64,000 nt of DNA from Glycomyces harbinensis (lineage in GTDB: Bacteria; Actinomycetota; Actinomycetes; Mycobacteriales; Micromonosporaceae), in assembly GCF_900101745.1 (NCBI RefSeq), contig NZ_FNAD01000003.1, forward strand, positions 401,079 to 465,078, read 5' to 3'. The first letter of the stretch is position 1; each line of letters begins with the position of its first letter. The translations under genes and the position numbers were made by a program. The notes beneath the pieces were generated by a model. It did no database searches and was not told the DNA's origin. It was given only the letters and a program-made list of their open reading frames with translations. Of the stretch, positions 25,731 to 34,544 are shown piece after piece.

Positions 25731-25741
25731 GAGGTGCGGCC

Positions 25742-26164
25742 ATGCCTCGACGCACCCGACCGCGCGGACAGACCGGCCACCGGCGACAGCGGCACAAGGA
25801 CGTCCTGCACGCCGGAGACGGGCATCGGGCGAACGGCTTCCGCTGCGTCGGTTGCCGTCTCGACGTCCCTCCGGACGCGCCGGGAACCGCGCACCGCAAC
25901 CACTGCCCCAACTGCCTGACCAGTCGGCATGTCGATCGCCGCATCCCCGGCGACCGGGACACCGACTGCCGGGGGCGGATGGAGGCGGTGGCCGTCTCCA
26001 CCCGGCCCGACGGGGAGTGGATGATCGTCCACCAGTGCCTGCACTGCGGCGAGCTCAGCACGAACCGCATCGCGGGCGATGACAACGCCATCGCCTTGAT
26101 GCGTTTGGCGCTCAAGCCGCTTCAGGACACCAACAGAGCGAGCCGAACGCTGCTCAACCTCTGA
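25742..26164 (+). CDS. RNHCP domain protein (second of tandem pair)
   Basis: A 140-residue RNHCP protein. It carries HRNHCPNCLTSRHVD, an N-terminal FRCVGCRLDVPP and a C-terminal VHQCLHCGELSTNRIAGDD, the same Cys framework as its neighbour but with an extra basic N-terminus of about 30 residues (RRTRPRGQTGHRRQRH) that could contact nucleic acid. AGGAGG overlapping the stop of the first gene serves as ribosome site. The two copies differ enough that the duplication is probably old. A strong hairpin follows. Confidence 0.9.
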   Translation: MPRRTRPRGQTGHRRQRHKDVLHAGDGHRANGFRCVGCRLDVPPDAPGTAHRNHCPNCLTSRHVDRRIPGDRDTDCRGRMEAVAVSTRPDGEWMIVHQCLHCGELSTNRIAGDDNAIALMRLALKPLQDTNRASRTLLNL

Positions 26165-26168
26165 GAGC

Positions 26169-26201
26169 GCAGGGCGCCGGTGCGACACACCGGCGCCCTG
26201 C
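26169..26201 (+). terminator. Hairpin terminator after the RNHCP genes
   Basis: GCAGGGCGCCGGTG (26169-26182) and CACCGGCGCCCTGC (26188-26201) form a perfect 14-base-pair stem around CGACA, 4 bases after the stop. Confidence 0.85.
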
Positions 26202-26204
26202 GGT

Positions 26205-26380
26205 TCACGCGTCGGGCCCCGCCGACGGCATGGCCCATGAGGTGAGCTTCTCGGGGTTGCGGACGGCCCGGATGCGGGTGACGTGGTCGCCTGTGATGTC
26301 GAAGGCCGCGACGGTGACGGTGGTGCCGTCGAGCTGGGCGACCAGGCCGGGGCGGTCAACGCGGGCTGGTGCCGTCGATC
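26205..26380 (-). pseudogene. C-terminal relic of a SigJ-like ECF sigma factor
   Basis: The reverse frame ending at 26205 reads RPGLVAQLDGTTVTVAAFDI and TGDHVTRIRAVRNPEKLTSW. This is the closing part of the SnoaL-like C-terminal domain of SigJ-type ECF sigma factors (pattern: pGlv...g..v.vlalDi..grItrirvVrNPdKL). The sigma-2 and sigma-4 regions are absent, and upstream the frame is scrambled up to the DUF1206 gene. It is the 3' stump of a deleted gene. Confidence 0.6.
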
Positions 26381-26431
26381 GTGGCGCAGGCGGTGCACCG
26401 CGTCGGCACGCGCGCTCTCCCACCCGGCGGG

Positions 26432-27253
26432 TCAGACCTTTCGGTACTTGGCCTGGAAGAAGCAGTAGACGCCGAAGCACGCGATACCGAGGGTGATCAG
26501 GCCGAGGAGCCATGGCCCCCAAGCCGTCCCGGCCAGCGTCTTGAGAGCGGCGTCGAGGCCGCCGGCCTGTTGCGGGTCGTAGTTGACCGCCGCGGAGACG
26601 ATCAGGGCGCCGGCGATGCCGTACGCGACGCCCTTGCTCGCGTATCCGGCCATGCCGAGCCGCCGCACCGTGCGACGCACCGACGGGCTCATCCGCCCGG
26701 TGTTCAGGTGCTTCTGGAACTTCGTCGTGAGCCCGTAGATCACCAGGCCGACGCCCACGGCGGCGACGACGACTCCGGCCAGGCCGACCAGGAAGCGCCC
26801 GCCGTCCGAATCCATCATGGACGACGCGGAGGACTGCTGGCTCTGCGACTGCGACGCGTTCGCGCCGCTGACCACCTTGTAGCCGAGGTAGGCGAAGTAG
26901 AGGTAGAGGACCGTGCGGCAACCGGAGATGACGCGCTCGAACACCGCGGTCCGGTCCTGCGGGCCGCTCACGCCGATCACCGCTTCAAAGGCCTGCCAGA
27001 CGGCCATCGCGACCATGCCGATGATGATGCCGATGACCAGGAGCTCGCCGGTCGGCTGCTGGGAGAGGGTCTTCAAGGCGCCGGACTGGTCGGTCTCGCC
27101 GGACGAGTCGCCAAGGGCCACCTGCAGCGCCAGCCACGCGAACAGAAGGTGGAGGACGCCGTATCCGATGAAGCCGCCACGGGTGAGGAGTTCCAGCGGT
27201 TTGCTGTCGGCCGCGCGCGAGGCGGTGCGGCGGACGTCGGGGGTGGAGGACAT
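26432..27253 (-). CDS. DUF1206 family membrane protein
   Basis: A 273-residue protein with six membrane helices arranged as three repeats of two, typical of DUF1206. Each repeat begins with a G[FYM]xxxGxxx[YH] pattern: TRGGFIGYGVLHLLFAWLAL, VISGCRTVLYLYFAYLGYKV and RLGMAGYASKGVAYGIAGAL. A Ser/Gln-rich linker separates repeats two and three. The start is ATG 27253 (MSSTPDVRR). Function unknown; it acts in the cytoplasmic membrane. The sigma-factor relic lies directly downstream. Confidence 0.9.
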   Translation of the reverse strand: MSSTPDVRRTASRAADSKPLELLTRGGFIGYGVLHLLFAWLALQVALGDSSGETDQSGALKTLSQQPTGELLVIGIIIGMVAMAVWQAFEAVIGVSGPQDRTAVFERVISGCRTVLYLYFAYLGYKVVSGANASQSQSQQSSASSMMDSDGGRFLVGLAGVVVAAVGVGLVIYGLTTKFQKHLNTGRMSPSVRRTVRRLGMAGYASKGVAYGIAGALIVSAAVNYDPQQAGGLDAALKTLAGTAWGPWLLGLITLGIACFGVYCFFQAKYRKV

Positions 27254-27371
27254 GTCGAGATGGATTGCCGCAGGCGACAAGTCCTAAACGCCGCCCCGGG
27301 CGTCAACGCCGCCGGACGGGAGACTGACCCCCCGGCCGGCCGGCGTGCCGCTGAAGCTCTTCCGTTGCGGC

Positions 27372-28085
27372 TCAGGCGCTCGCGTTCTTCAGTTGGGGGT
27401 AGACCGCTTCGAGCGGGGCGCTGAGTCCGGCCTTCGCCTGTACGGAGACCTCGTCGGCGAGGACCTCGTACGCGCCCGCCTCGAGCCCGTCGAACACGAT
27501 CCGCACCAGGTCCGCCGGGTCGGTCTTCGGGTCATCGGTGTGCGCGGCCATCGCGGTGTCGACGTAGCCGACGTGTACTCCGAGGACTTGCACGCCTTGG
27601 GGATCGAGCTCCAGGCGCAGCGAGTTCGTCGCCGACCACAGTGCGGCCTTGGTGGCGCTGTACACGCCGCCGATCGCGTACCAGCTCAATGCGGAGTGGA
27701 CGTCGATGATCGCCGGCTCCTCATTGGCCGTCAGGACCGGCGCGAAGGCGCGGGTGAGGAACAGCGGGCCGAGGAAGTTGGTCTCGACGTTGGCGCGGAT
27801 CTCCGCATCGGTATGGGTGAGGATGCCCGCGCTGGGGACGCCGATGCCGGCGTTGTTGATCAGCACGGTCACATCGGGGGCGGCCTCGACCGCCGCACGG
27901 ATGGAGGCGGGATCGGTGACGTCCAGGGCGAGCGGGACGATGCGCTCGTCGTCCCACACGCGGGGGTTGCGGGCGGTGGCGTACACCTTGCTCGCGCCGC
28001 GCGCGAGCGCGTCGTGGACGAAGTGCGTGCCGATGCCGCCGTTGGCCCCGGTCACGAGGACTACGGCTCCGTTGAGCGCGGTCAT
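27372..28085 (-). CDS. SDR family oxidoreductase
   Basis: A 237-residue short-chain dehydrogenase. The cofactor loop is TGANGGIG, the central motif NNAGIG, the catalytic serine lies in HSALSWYAIGGVYSATKAA, and Tyr and Lys are in the YSATK part. The start is ATG 28085 (MTALNGAVVLV), with AAAGGCAAG upstream. It is divergent from a TetR regulator 208 bases away, whose promoter contains a dyad operator, so control by that TetR is likely. Substrate unknown. Confidence 0.92.
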   Translation of the reverse strand: MTALNGAVVLVTGANGGIGTHFVHDALARGASKVYATARNPRVWDDERIVPLALDVTDPASIRAAVEAAPDVTVLINNAGIGVPSAGILTHTDAEIRANVETNFLGPLFLTRAFAPVLTANEEPAIIDVHSALSWYAIGGVYSATKAALWSATNSLRLELDPQGVQVLGVHVGYVDTAMAAHTDDPKTDPADLVRIVFDGLEAGAYEVLADEVSVQAKAGLSAPLEAVYPQLKNASA

Positions 28086-28221
28086 GTTCTTGCCTTTCGG
28101 TTGTCGACCCCGCACCGGTCGGTGCGGGTTGGAACGTGAGCGGCGCGGGCGGCCCGCGCAGGTGGTCGGATCATCGGCGCCGTTCGCTTTCGGGCCGGCG
28201 TGGGAGAATGAACCGAGGCAC

Positions 28222-28262
28222 TTCCGAGCCCACGCTGTAACGACTACACTCACAACTGAGTG
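28222..28262 (+). promoter_or_regulatory. TetR promoter with overlapping operator
   Basis: TTCCGA (28222-28227), 17 bases, TACACT (28245-28250). The inverted repeat CACTCA-CAAC-TGAGTG (28247-28262) overlaps the -10 box and the expected start site, which suggests autorepression. Confidence 0.6.
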
Positions 28263-28293
28263 CGGTCAGAGTCTATTCCCGAAGGATGCACCT

Positions 28294-28893
28294 ATGTCAG
28301 CCGTCACTCCGCCGGTCGGACGACGTGAGCGGAACAAGCAGGAGAAGCTCGAGCGCATCACGGCCGCGGCCGGTGCGTTGTTCGCCGAGCGCGGGGTCGA
28401 CGAGGTCACCACGCAGCAGATCGCCGACAGGGCCGATATCGGTGCGGGCACGTTGTTCTTGTACGCCAAGAACAAGGGCGAGCTGCTGCTGCTGGTGCAG
28501 AACTCGATGTACGCCGATGCGCTCGCCGAGGGCAGGGCCGCCGCGGAGGCGGTTCCGGAGGCGCTGGGTGCGGTGATGGCGATCGTGGGCCCGGTGGTGG
28601 CGTGCAATCGCAAGCAGGTCGACAACGGTCGCACGTATCTGCGGGAGATGGTCTTCGGCGATCCGGAGGAGCCCCACCACCGCGAAGCCCTCGCGCTCAC
28701 CGTGCAGACCGAGGAGGCGATCGCGGCCGTGCTGCGCCGCGACGAGCGCATGTCCGAGACCGCCGCGACCCTCGCCCGGATCGTCTCCGCGATCATGTTC
28801 ACCACCATGGCCCCCACGGCCAACATCGGACGCAGCGTCGCGGAGCTCCTCGACGACGTCCGCGGGCAGGTCCAGGTCCTTCTGGAGCGCTGA
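28294..28893 (+). CDS. TetR family transcriptional regulator
   Basis: A 199-residue TetR regulator. The DNA-binding domain reads RITAAAGALFAERGVDEVTT followed by QQIADRADIGAGTLFLYAKN. The ligand domain is all helical and unremarkable. It is divergent from the SDR gene at 27.4-28.1 kb, its probable target. The whole gene is covered on the other strand by the open extension of the SDR frame at 28.3-29.8 kb, but codon use and family match show that this strand is the real coding one here. Confidence 0.93.
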   Translation: MSAVTPPVGRRERNKQEKLERITAAAGALFAERGVDEVTTQQIADRADIGAGTLFLYAKNKGELLLLVQNSMYADALAEGRAAAEAVPEALGAVMAIVGPVVACNRKQVDNGRTYLREMVFGDPEEPHHREALALTVQTEEAIAAVLRRDERMSETAATLARIVSAIMFTTMAPTANIGRSVAELLDDVRGQVQVLLER

Positions 28894-29787
28894 CGCGATC
28901 GTCGCCGCGGCCGGACGTTCGGCCGCACCGCCCGCAGGCCTAACAAGGTGCCCGGCTAACTCGGCCCGGGCCCGCAGCAGTTCGCGAGTGAGCGCGTCCA
29001 GGCGCGCGGCGTCGCCGGGATCGAAGTTCGGATGCGCCAGGCTGATCCGGCGGTCCACCACGAAGGCGCTCAAGGGTTCCGGCGGTGGTTCGTCCATGAT
29101 CGCGAGGATCGGGACGATCGCCGCCTCGACCGGTTGCGCGTGCCGCTTCATCTCGGCGATCTGGGCCTCCGCCGCGGCGTCGAACTCGCCCGCGAGCCCG
29201 GTGCTCGTGCCGCCGGGGAACTGAAGCACGTACCGGGTGCGGCGCTCGCGCCCGGCGGCGAAGGCGACGGCGAGGAGGTCGTTCAGCCTGCCGCCCTGCG
29301 ACATCGCGGTCCAACCGTGGTAACCGCGCACGAACTCGAGGTCGTCCCAGTGGACCGTCGGCGGGCCCACGCCGGGCCCGGCGACGTTCATGACGACGGG
29401 CTTCTCCGCTCGTTCCATCGGTTCTGCCAGGCCGTGGCCGAGCAGGAACCGGCTCAGGTAGAAGAGCGCGAAATTCCACTCGAAGCCCTCGGCGGTCACC
29501 GCGCGGCGGGAGCGGAAGTACCTCGCGCACAGCACGAGGGCGTCGATGACGGGATACTCCGCCTTGAGCGCCGCGATGACCCGGCGGTTCTCGGCGACGA
29601 GGCTGAGGTCGGCCTGTACGAAGCGGGCGCGGTCCGCGGCGCCGGCGCTCGCCGCCGCGTCGAGGAAGCGCCGGCCCTTCCGCGGGTCGGGGCCGATGAC
29701 GACGACCTGCTCGCCGCGGTCGCGGTAGGCGGTGGCGAGGGCCTGGCCGATGCCGGAGGTGCCTCCGGTGATCACGATGGTCTTCAA
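28297..29787 (-). CDS. SDR family oxidoreductase with reading frame running antisense through a TetR gene
   Basis: The frame begins at TTG 29787 with AAGGAG 8 bases upstream. Residues 1-285 are a recognisable SDR: TGGTSGIGQALATAYRDRG at the start, then LCARYFRSRRAVTAEGFEWN and VVMNVAGPGVGPPTVHWDDL, ending at RLDALTRELLRARAEL, where homologues stop. No in-frame stop occurs there, and the frame continues about 200 residues antisense to the TetR gene, with composition of a shadow frame. TAG triplets lie just after the normal end in another frame, so a small indel probably removed the stop. The working protein is likely encoded by about 28.93-29.79 kb. It is coupled to the small gene upstream by a TTGA overlap. 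Confidence 0.7.
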   Translation of the reverse strand: MKTIVITGGTSGIGQALATAYRDRGEQVVVIGPDPRKGRRFLDAAASAGAADRARFVQADLSLVAENRRVIAALKAEYPVIDALVLCARYFRSRRAVTAEGFEWNFALFYLSRFLLGHGLAEPMERAEKPVVMNVAGPGVGPPTVHWDDLEFVRGYHGWTAMSQGGRLNDLLAVAFAAGRERRTRYVLQFPGGTSTGLAGEFDAAAEAQIAEMKRHAQPVEAAIVPILAIMDEPPPEPLSAFVVDRRISLAHPNFDPGDAARLDALTRELLRARAELAGHLVRPAGGAAERPAAATIASALQKDLDLPADVVEELRDAASDVGRGGHGGEHDRGDDPGEGRGGLGHALVAAQHGRDRLLGLHGEREGFAVVGLLRIAEDHLPQIRATVVDLLAIARHHRAHDRHHRTQRLRNRLRGGPALGERIGVHRVLHQQQQLALVLGVQEQRARTDIGPVGDLLRGDLVDPALGEQRTGRGRDALELLLLVPLTSSDRRSDG

Positions 29788-29969
29788 CGGGTTTCTCCTT
29801 GCGCGAGAACGGGACGCATGCGGTAGGCCACGAGCGGTGCGAGGACGGCGACTCCGGCCATGACCAGGAACGCGTCGGAGTGCGCGGCGCCGTCCTGCCC
29901 GGTGGAGCGGATTGGCCGCCTCCCTGCCGCTCGGCTGCGCAGGGCGGTCGCGGCGGGCGTGACTGCCAT
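29784..29969 (-). CDS. Small protein, probable C-terminal remnant of an MFS transporter
   Basis: A 61-residue frame with a good ribosome site (AAGGAGG about 9 bases before ATG 29969). Residues 30-52 are one membrane segment (AFLVMAGVAVLAPLVAYRM) followed by RPVLAQGETR, which looks like the last helix and tail of a drug-type MFS protein; the first 25 residues have no such look. Its stop overlaps the TTG start of the SDR. It is probably what remains of a transporter gene after an internal deletion, still transcribed as the leader gene of the SDR unit. Confidence 0.5.
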   Translation of the reverse strand: MAVTPAATALRSRAAGRRPIRSTGQDGAAHSDAFLVMAGVAVLAPLVAYRMRPVLAQGETR

Positions 29970-29999
29970 GCGTCGCTTCCTCCTTGCGTCATATACCGG

Positions 30000-30019
30000 A
30001 ACTATGATGGTTACAGTTT
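30000..30019 (-). promoter_or_regulatory. Rrf2-type operator upstream of the small gene/SDR unit
   Basis: Read on the reverse strand, AAACTGTAACCATCATAGTT matches the 20-base site in front of the Rrf2 gene at 18 of 20 positions. It contains the imperfect dyad AACTGT-N7-ATAGTT and lies 30 bases before the start of the small gene. Confidence 0.6.
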
Positions 30020-30063
30020 GGTGAAAAAGGCGCGGCGGAGGACGGGCCTCCGCCGCCGGTGGT

Positions 30064-30507
30064 TCAGCGTTGCAGGTCGAGCTCGCGCTCCCGGTCCAGC
30101 ACCCGCTGGACCAGGTGGGCGATCGTGGTCCGGCCGAGCCGCTCCTCCATGGCCTGCTCGGCCTCCCGGAACTCGGTCTCGAGCAGCGCCTGGATGTTGC
30201 GCCCGACCTCGCACTCGCGGCTCGGCGGGTGGGCGTGCCCGGTGAGCACCGGGCCCGTCTCGACGGCGGCGTAGGCGTCGTGGAGCGTGATCGCGCGAGG
30301 GGCGCGGGCGAGCGTCCACCCGCCGCCGCGGCCCTCGGTCGACTCGACCAGGCCCGCGTCGCGAAGGCTCCCGAGGATGCGCCGCACGAGCACCGGATTG
30401 CTCTCCAGGCTGTCGGCGATCTCGGCCGAGGTCAGGGTGCGCTCGCTCCAGCGCGCCAGCATGGTGAGCGCATGGATCGCGACCGCGCTCCTGCTGCTGA
30501 TGGCCAT
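30064..30507 (-). CDS. Rrf2 family transcriptional regulator
   Basis: A 147-residue Rrf2 regulator. The winged helix shows AVAIHALTMLARWSERTLTS, then IADSLESNPVLVRRILGSLR and STEGRGGGWTLAR. Only one cysteine is present (RECEVGRN), so it lacks the three-cysteine Fe-S cluster set of IscR/NsrR and belongs to the YwnA-like, cluster-free type. The start is ATG 30507; the longer frame reads through the promoter. A 20-base motif in its own promoter recurs upstream of the SDR unit, so it probably controls both. Confidence 0.9.
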   Translation of the reverse strand: MAISSRSAVAIHALTMLARWSERTLTSAEIADSLESNPVLVRRILGSLRDAGLVESTEGRGGGWTLARAPRAITLHDAYAAVETGPVLTGHAHPPSRECEVGRNIQALLETEFREAEQAMEERLGRTTIAHLVQRVLDRERELDLQR

Positions 30508-30537
30508 GTCGTCCCTCGCTTCCGTCGTCCGCCGATT

Positions 30538-30557
30538 AAACTGTAACCATACTAGTT
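30538..30557 (+). promoter_or_regulatory. Rrf2-type operator in the regulator's own promoter
   Basis: AAACTGTAACCATACTAGTT, 31 bases before the Rrf2 start, nearly identical to the reverse-strand site at 30000-30019. Autoregulation is inferred from the match. Confidence 0.6.
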
Positions 30558-30722
30558 GCAGTAACGCGGATGATCGACCCGGCCCCCGCCGTTCGCGAAC
30601 GACGGCGGTCCCCGCACCCCAGAACAGGGAGGGACGCCATCTGAGGGCGTTGATCGCCAAGGGCCGCAACTGTGGCACCCTAGTCGGAGCAGAACGCCCC
30701 ACTTCCTCCTGAACGAAGCACG

Positions 30723-32105
<1,383 letters not shown>

Positions 32106-32136
32106 GAGAACGACCGTCCGATAGGGACGAGCCTGG

Positions 32137-32928
32137 TCACAGGAGCGTCCACAGCTGCTTCTCGTCGCCGGAGTCGCAGTCCTGGACGGCCACGGCGTCA
32201 CCGGACTCGGCCGACGAGCTCTTGAGGACGCTCAGGCACAGGTCGCCGCTCGCGGCGGTCAGGAGCTGGTAGGCGTCGCCGACCGGCGCGAGCTCCCAGG
32301 TCTGGGCGTCGAGGCCGTCGCAGCCGTCGAAGCCCACGAGCATGCCGTCCTCGGTGCCGCCGTCGTCGACGGTCATGCACGGCGTCCACTCGTCGAAGGC
32401 CATCTCGACCTCGTACCGGTCGCCGTCCTCGACCCACGTCAGTTCCGGGTCGGTGTCGCCGCACTCGCCCAGCACCATCACGCTGCGGTCGCCGTCCGGC
32501 TCCTCGCCCCAGGTCATGCACAGGCCGCTGGCCTCCTGGCGGGCCCGGTAGACGCCCGTCCCCGGCAGCGCCGAGTCCGGCTCCGCCGCTTCCGATGCCG
32601 ACTCCTCCGACGACGTCTCGCCGGACGATTCCCCCTCGGTCGCCGACTCGCTCTCCCGCGCGGGGTCCGTCGACTCGGTCGGCTCGGTCGACGGGCTCGA
32701 ACCGGAAGCCGAATCGGAGTCGAAGTCGGCGTGCGCGGCCGAATCGGCGTCGACCGCGGGCGGGTCCTCGGACATCGACGCCCAGACGACGGCGGCGGCG
32801 AGGGCGAGGACCACCGCCGCGGCGGACGCGATGGACTTGCCGTTCAGCAGCTGGTTCTCCGGCGGATCCCAAGGCTCGTCGAGTCGGGCGTCCGCGCTCC
32901 GTGACGGCTCGGAGTTCTCAGTCTCCAC
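32137..32928 (-). CDS. Single-pass membrane protein with ricin-like outer domain
   Basis: A 263-residue protein starting at GTG 32928 (GAGGAAG upstream); the longer frame to 33576 is a shadow. Residues 1-30 are cytosolic and residues 32-52 a membrane helix (SIASAAAVVLALAAAVVWAS). Residues 55-125 form an acidic Ser/Thr/Glu-rich stalk and residues 130-263 a ricin-B-like beta-trefoil with repeated LCMTWG, TPCMTVDD and LCLSVL cysteine segments and three W-containing QxW-like ends (ELTW, AQTWEL, KQLWTLL). It probably displays a carbohydrate-binding domain on the cell surface, and the layout parallels the adjacent kinase receptor. Function unproven. Confidence 0.8.
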   Translation of the reverse strand: METENSEPSRSADARLDEPWDPPENQLLNGKSIASAAAVVLALAAAVVWASMSEDPPAVDADSAAHADFDSDSASGSSPSTEPTESTDPARESESATEGESSGETSSEESASEAAEPDSALPGTGVYRARQEASGLCMTWGEEPDGDRSVMVLGECGDTDPELTWVEDGDRYEVEMAFDEWTPCMTVDDGGTEDGMLVGFDGCDGLDAQTWELAPVGDAYQLLTAASGDLCLSVLKSSSAESGDAVAVQDCDSGDEKQLWTLL

Positions 32929-33087
32929 TGTGGCTTCCTCGGGGGTGGTCTCGTCGCAATGAGCGTGGTCGATCCTACCGGGGCGGGCGCCCGGCGCTCG
33001 GCGACGGCCCGGCGGGCGAGAGGGGTCCCGCGCGGGGGCGGACATAATCGGGTCCTCGAAGACCGCCGCCAGAGAGGACCGCTCGAG

Positions 33088-33927
33088 ATGAGTACGAAAG
33101 CCTTTCCCCCGCAGATCCTTCCGCCGTGGGTGCGCAGCCTCGCCGCCGGCGTCCCCGAGGCGCCCGAAGGCGCCGACCCGCTGCCGCCGGCCCCGCCGGG
33201 CACCATGTTCGTGCTCGGCGAGGAGGTCGGGTGGGCGGTGCCGCCGCGCCCGTTCGAGATCCTCTTCGGACGCGACGAGGACAGCGTCAACATCCCGCTC
33301 GGCGTCAAGGACAAGCACATCAGCCGGGTCCACGGGCGCCTCGTCTGCCACGGCAGGGAGTGGACGATGCGCAACGAGGGCAGGCTGCCGATGCTCTTCC
33401 CCGGCGACGCCATGCTGCTCACCGGACAGGAGCGCCTGGTCCAGGACGCCTACACACCCGTGTACATCGGCGACCTCTCCGAGGCGGTGCACTGCCTGGA
33501 GATCCGGCTCGTCGGCGGGAGGCGCGCTCCCGGCGACGTCCGCGCCGACGACGAGACGGTGCCGCCGCAGGAGCACCCGCTGAGCCGGGTCGAGCGCCTG
33601 GTCCTGGCCTCACTGGCGCAGCGGTACCTCCGCGCGCTCCCTCGCGCGCAGCCGATGGCCTGGCGCCAGGTCGCCGACGACCTGCGCCGCTCGCCGCTCG
33701 CGGTCGAGCGGAACTGGAACGAGGGCACCGCCGCGCGCATCGTCGCGGGCGTGCGCGAACGCCTGTCGCACCCGGACTACCGCCCCCGCGTGGAAGGGCT
33801 GCTGCGCGACGAGGCCCTCGGCGAACCGCTCGGGAACGCGCTGAACGACAACCTGATCCGGGCACTCCTCCAGAGCACCACACTGGTCCCGCAGGATCTG
33901 GAGCCGCTCGGCCTCGGCGAGGAGTGA
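33088..33927 (+). CDS. FHA-domain protein
   Basis: A 279-residue protein. Residues 70-145 form a forkhead-associated domain (RPFEILFGRDEDSVNIPLGV, then HISRVHGRLVC with the SRxH core, and the trailing NEGRLPMLF). FHA domains bind phosphothreonine, so it is a likely partner of a nearby Ser/Thr kinase. The C-terminal part (RVERLVLASLAQRYLRAL to ALLQSTTL) is helical and unassigned, resembling the helical tails of actinomycete FHA regulators. Start ATG 33088; GAGAGGACC lies upstream. It is divergent from the ricin-like gene. Confidence 0.85.
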   Translation: MSTKAFPPQILPPWVRSLAAGVPEAPEGADPLPPAPPGTMFVLGEEVGWAVPPRPFEILFGRDEDSVNIPLGVKDKHISRVHGRLVCHGREWTMRNEGRLPMLFPGDAMLLTGQERLVQDAYTPVYIGDLSEAVHCLEIRLVGGRRAPGDVRADDETVPPQEHPLSRVERLVLASLAQRYLRALPRAQPMAWRQVADDLRRSPLAVERNWNEGTAARIVAGVRERLSHPDYRPRVEGLLRDEALGEPLGNALNDNLIRALLQSTTLVPQDLEPLGLGEE

Positions 33928-34050
33928 GGCTCGCGAAGCCGGTCCGGCGAGGACTTCGGGGCCTCTGGACGACCTGGAACACTCCACGGCGTCGCGTCGA
34001 GAAGAGCGTTCGAGCCGTTTGGAGGGGTCTTCTCGGGGGACTATATCGGC

Positions 34051-34452
34051 ATGGTGCGGGAAACGACCGGAGTCGCCTTCGGACTGGTGATGCTCTGCGG
34101 AGTGTCCGCCGGGTGCGGGGCGGGCCAGCGGGAATCGGAGGCTTCGGCCGTCGCCGAGGACTTCACGGCGGCACTCGACGGAGACGATGCGGCCGCGGCG
34201 TGCGCGCTGCTCTCCCCTGAGACCGCGGAGGCCCTGGTCGCCTCCGAGGGGCAGGCGTGCGAAGCCTCGATCGGGTCGCTGGGACTGCCGGGCGGCGCGG
34301 TCGCCGAGGTCGAGGTGTGGGGGGACCGCGCGCAGGTCAGCACCGACGCGGACGTCCTTTTCCTGGTCGAACTCGGTGACGGCTGGAAGGTCGCGGCCGC
34401 CGGATGCCTCCCTGACGGTGACCGGCCCTATCAGTGCGAGGTGGGCTCATGA
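34051..34452 (+). CDS. Small secreted lipoprotein
   Basis: A 133-residue exported lipoprotein. The signal peptide is GVAFGLVMLCGVSAGC, with C22 as the lipidated residue. The mature part (AVAEDFTAALDGDDAAAACA, LLSPETAEAL, FLVELGDGWKVAAAGC) resembles the NTF2-like/DUF4878 accessory fold used by small actinomycete lipoproteins. It starts a three-gene unit: its stop overlaps the ATG of a 28-residue membrane peptide, followed by a DUF6766 gene. Role unknown. Confidence 0.8.
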   Translation: MVRETTGVAFGLVMLCGVSAGCGAGQRESEASAVAEDFTAALDGDDAAAACALLSPETAEALVASEGQACEASIGSLGLPGGAVAEVEVWGDRAQVSTDADVLFLVELGDGWKVAAAGCLPDGDRPYQCEVGS

Positions 34453-34535
34453 GGCGGGCCATGTTCGGGGCGTACCTGGCCTTCACCATGCTGGGACTCG
34501 TCTACGCCATCGCCGTCGGGCTGCTGCACCGCTGA
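34449..34535 (+). CDS. 28-residue membrane peptide
   Basis: ATG 34449 overlaps the stop of the lipoprotein gene (ATGA). The peptide has a basic start (MRRAMFGAY) and one membrane helix (AFTMLGLVYAIAVGLL) ending HR. Its stop is 9 bases before the DUF6766 gene, and GAGGAGG after it serves that gene. Tiny single-helix peptides of this kind sit beside DUF6766 genes, so it is probably real despite its size. Confidence 0.65.
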   Translation: MRRAMFGAYLAFTMLGLVYAIAVGLLHR

Positions 34536-34544
34536 GGAGGGGAC

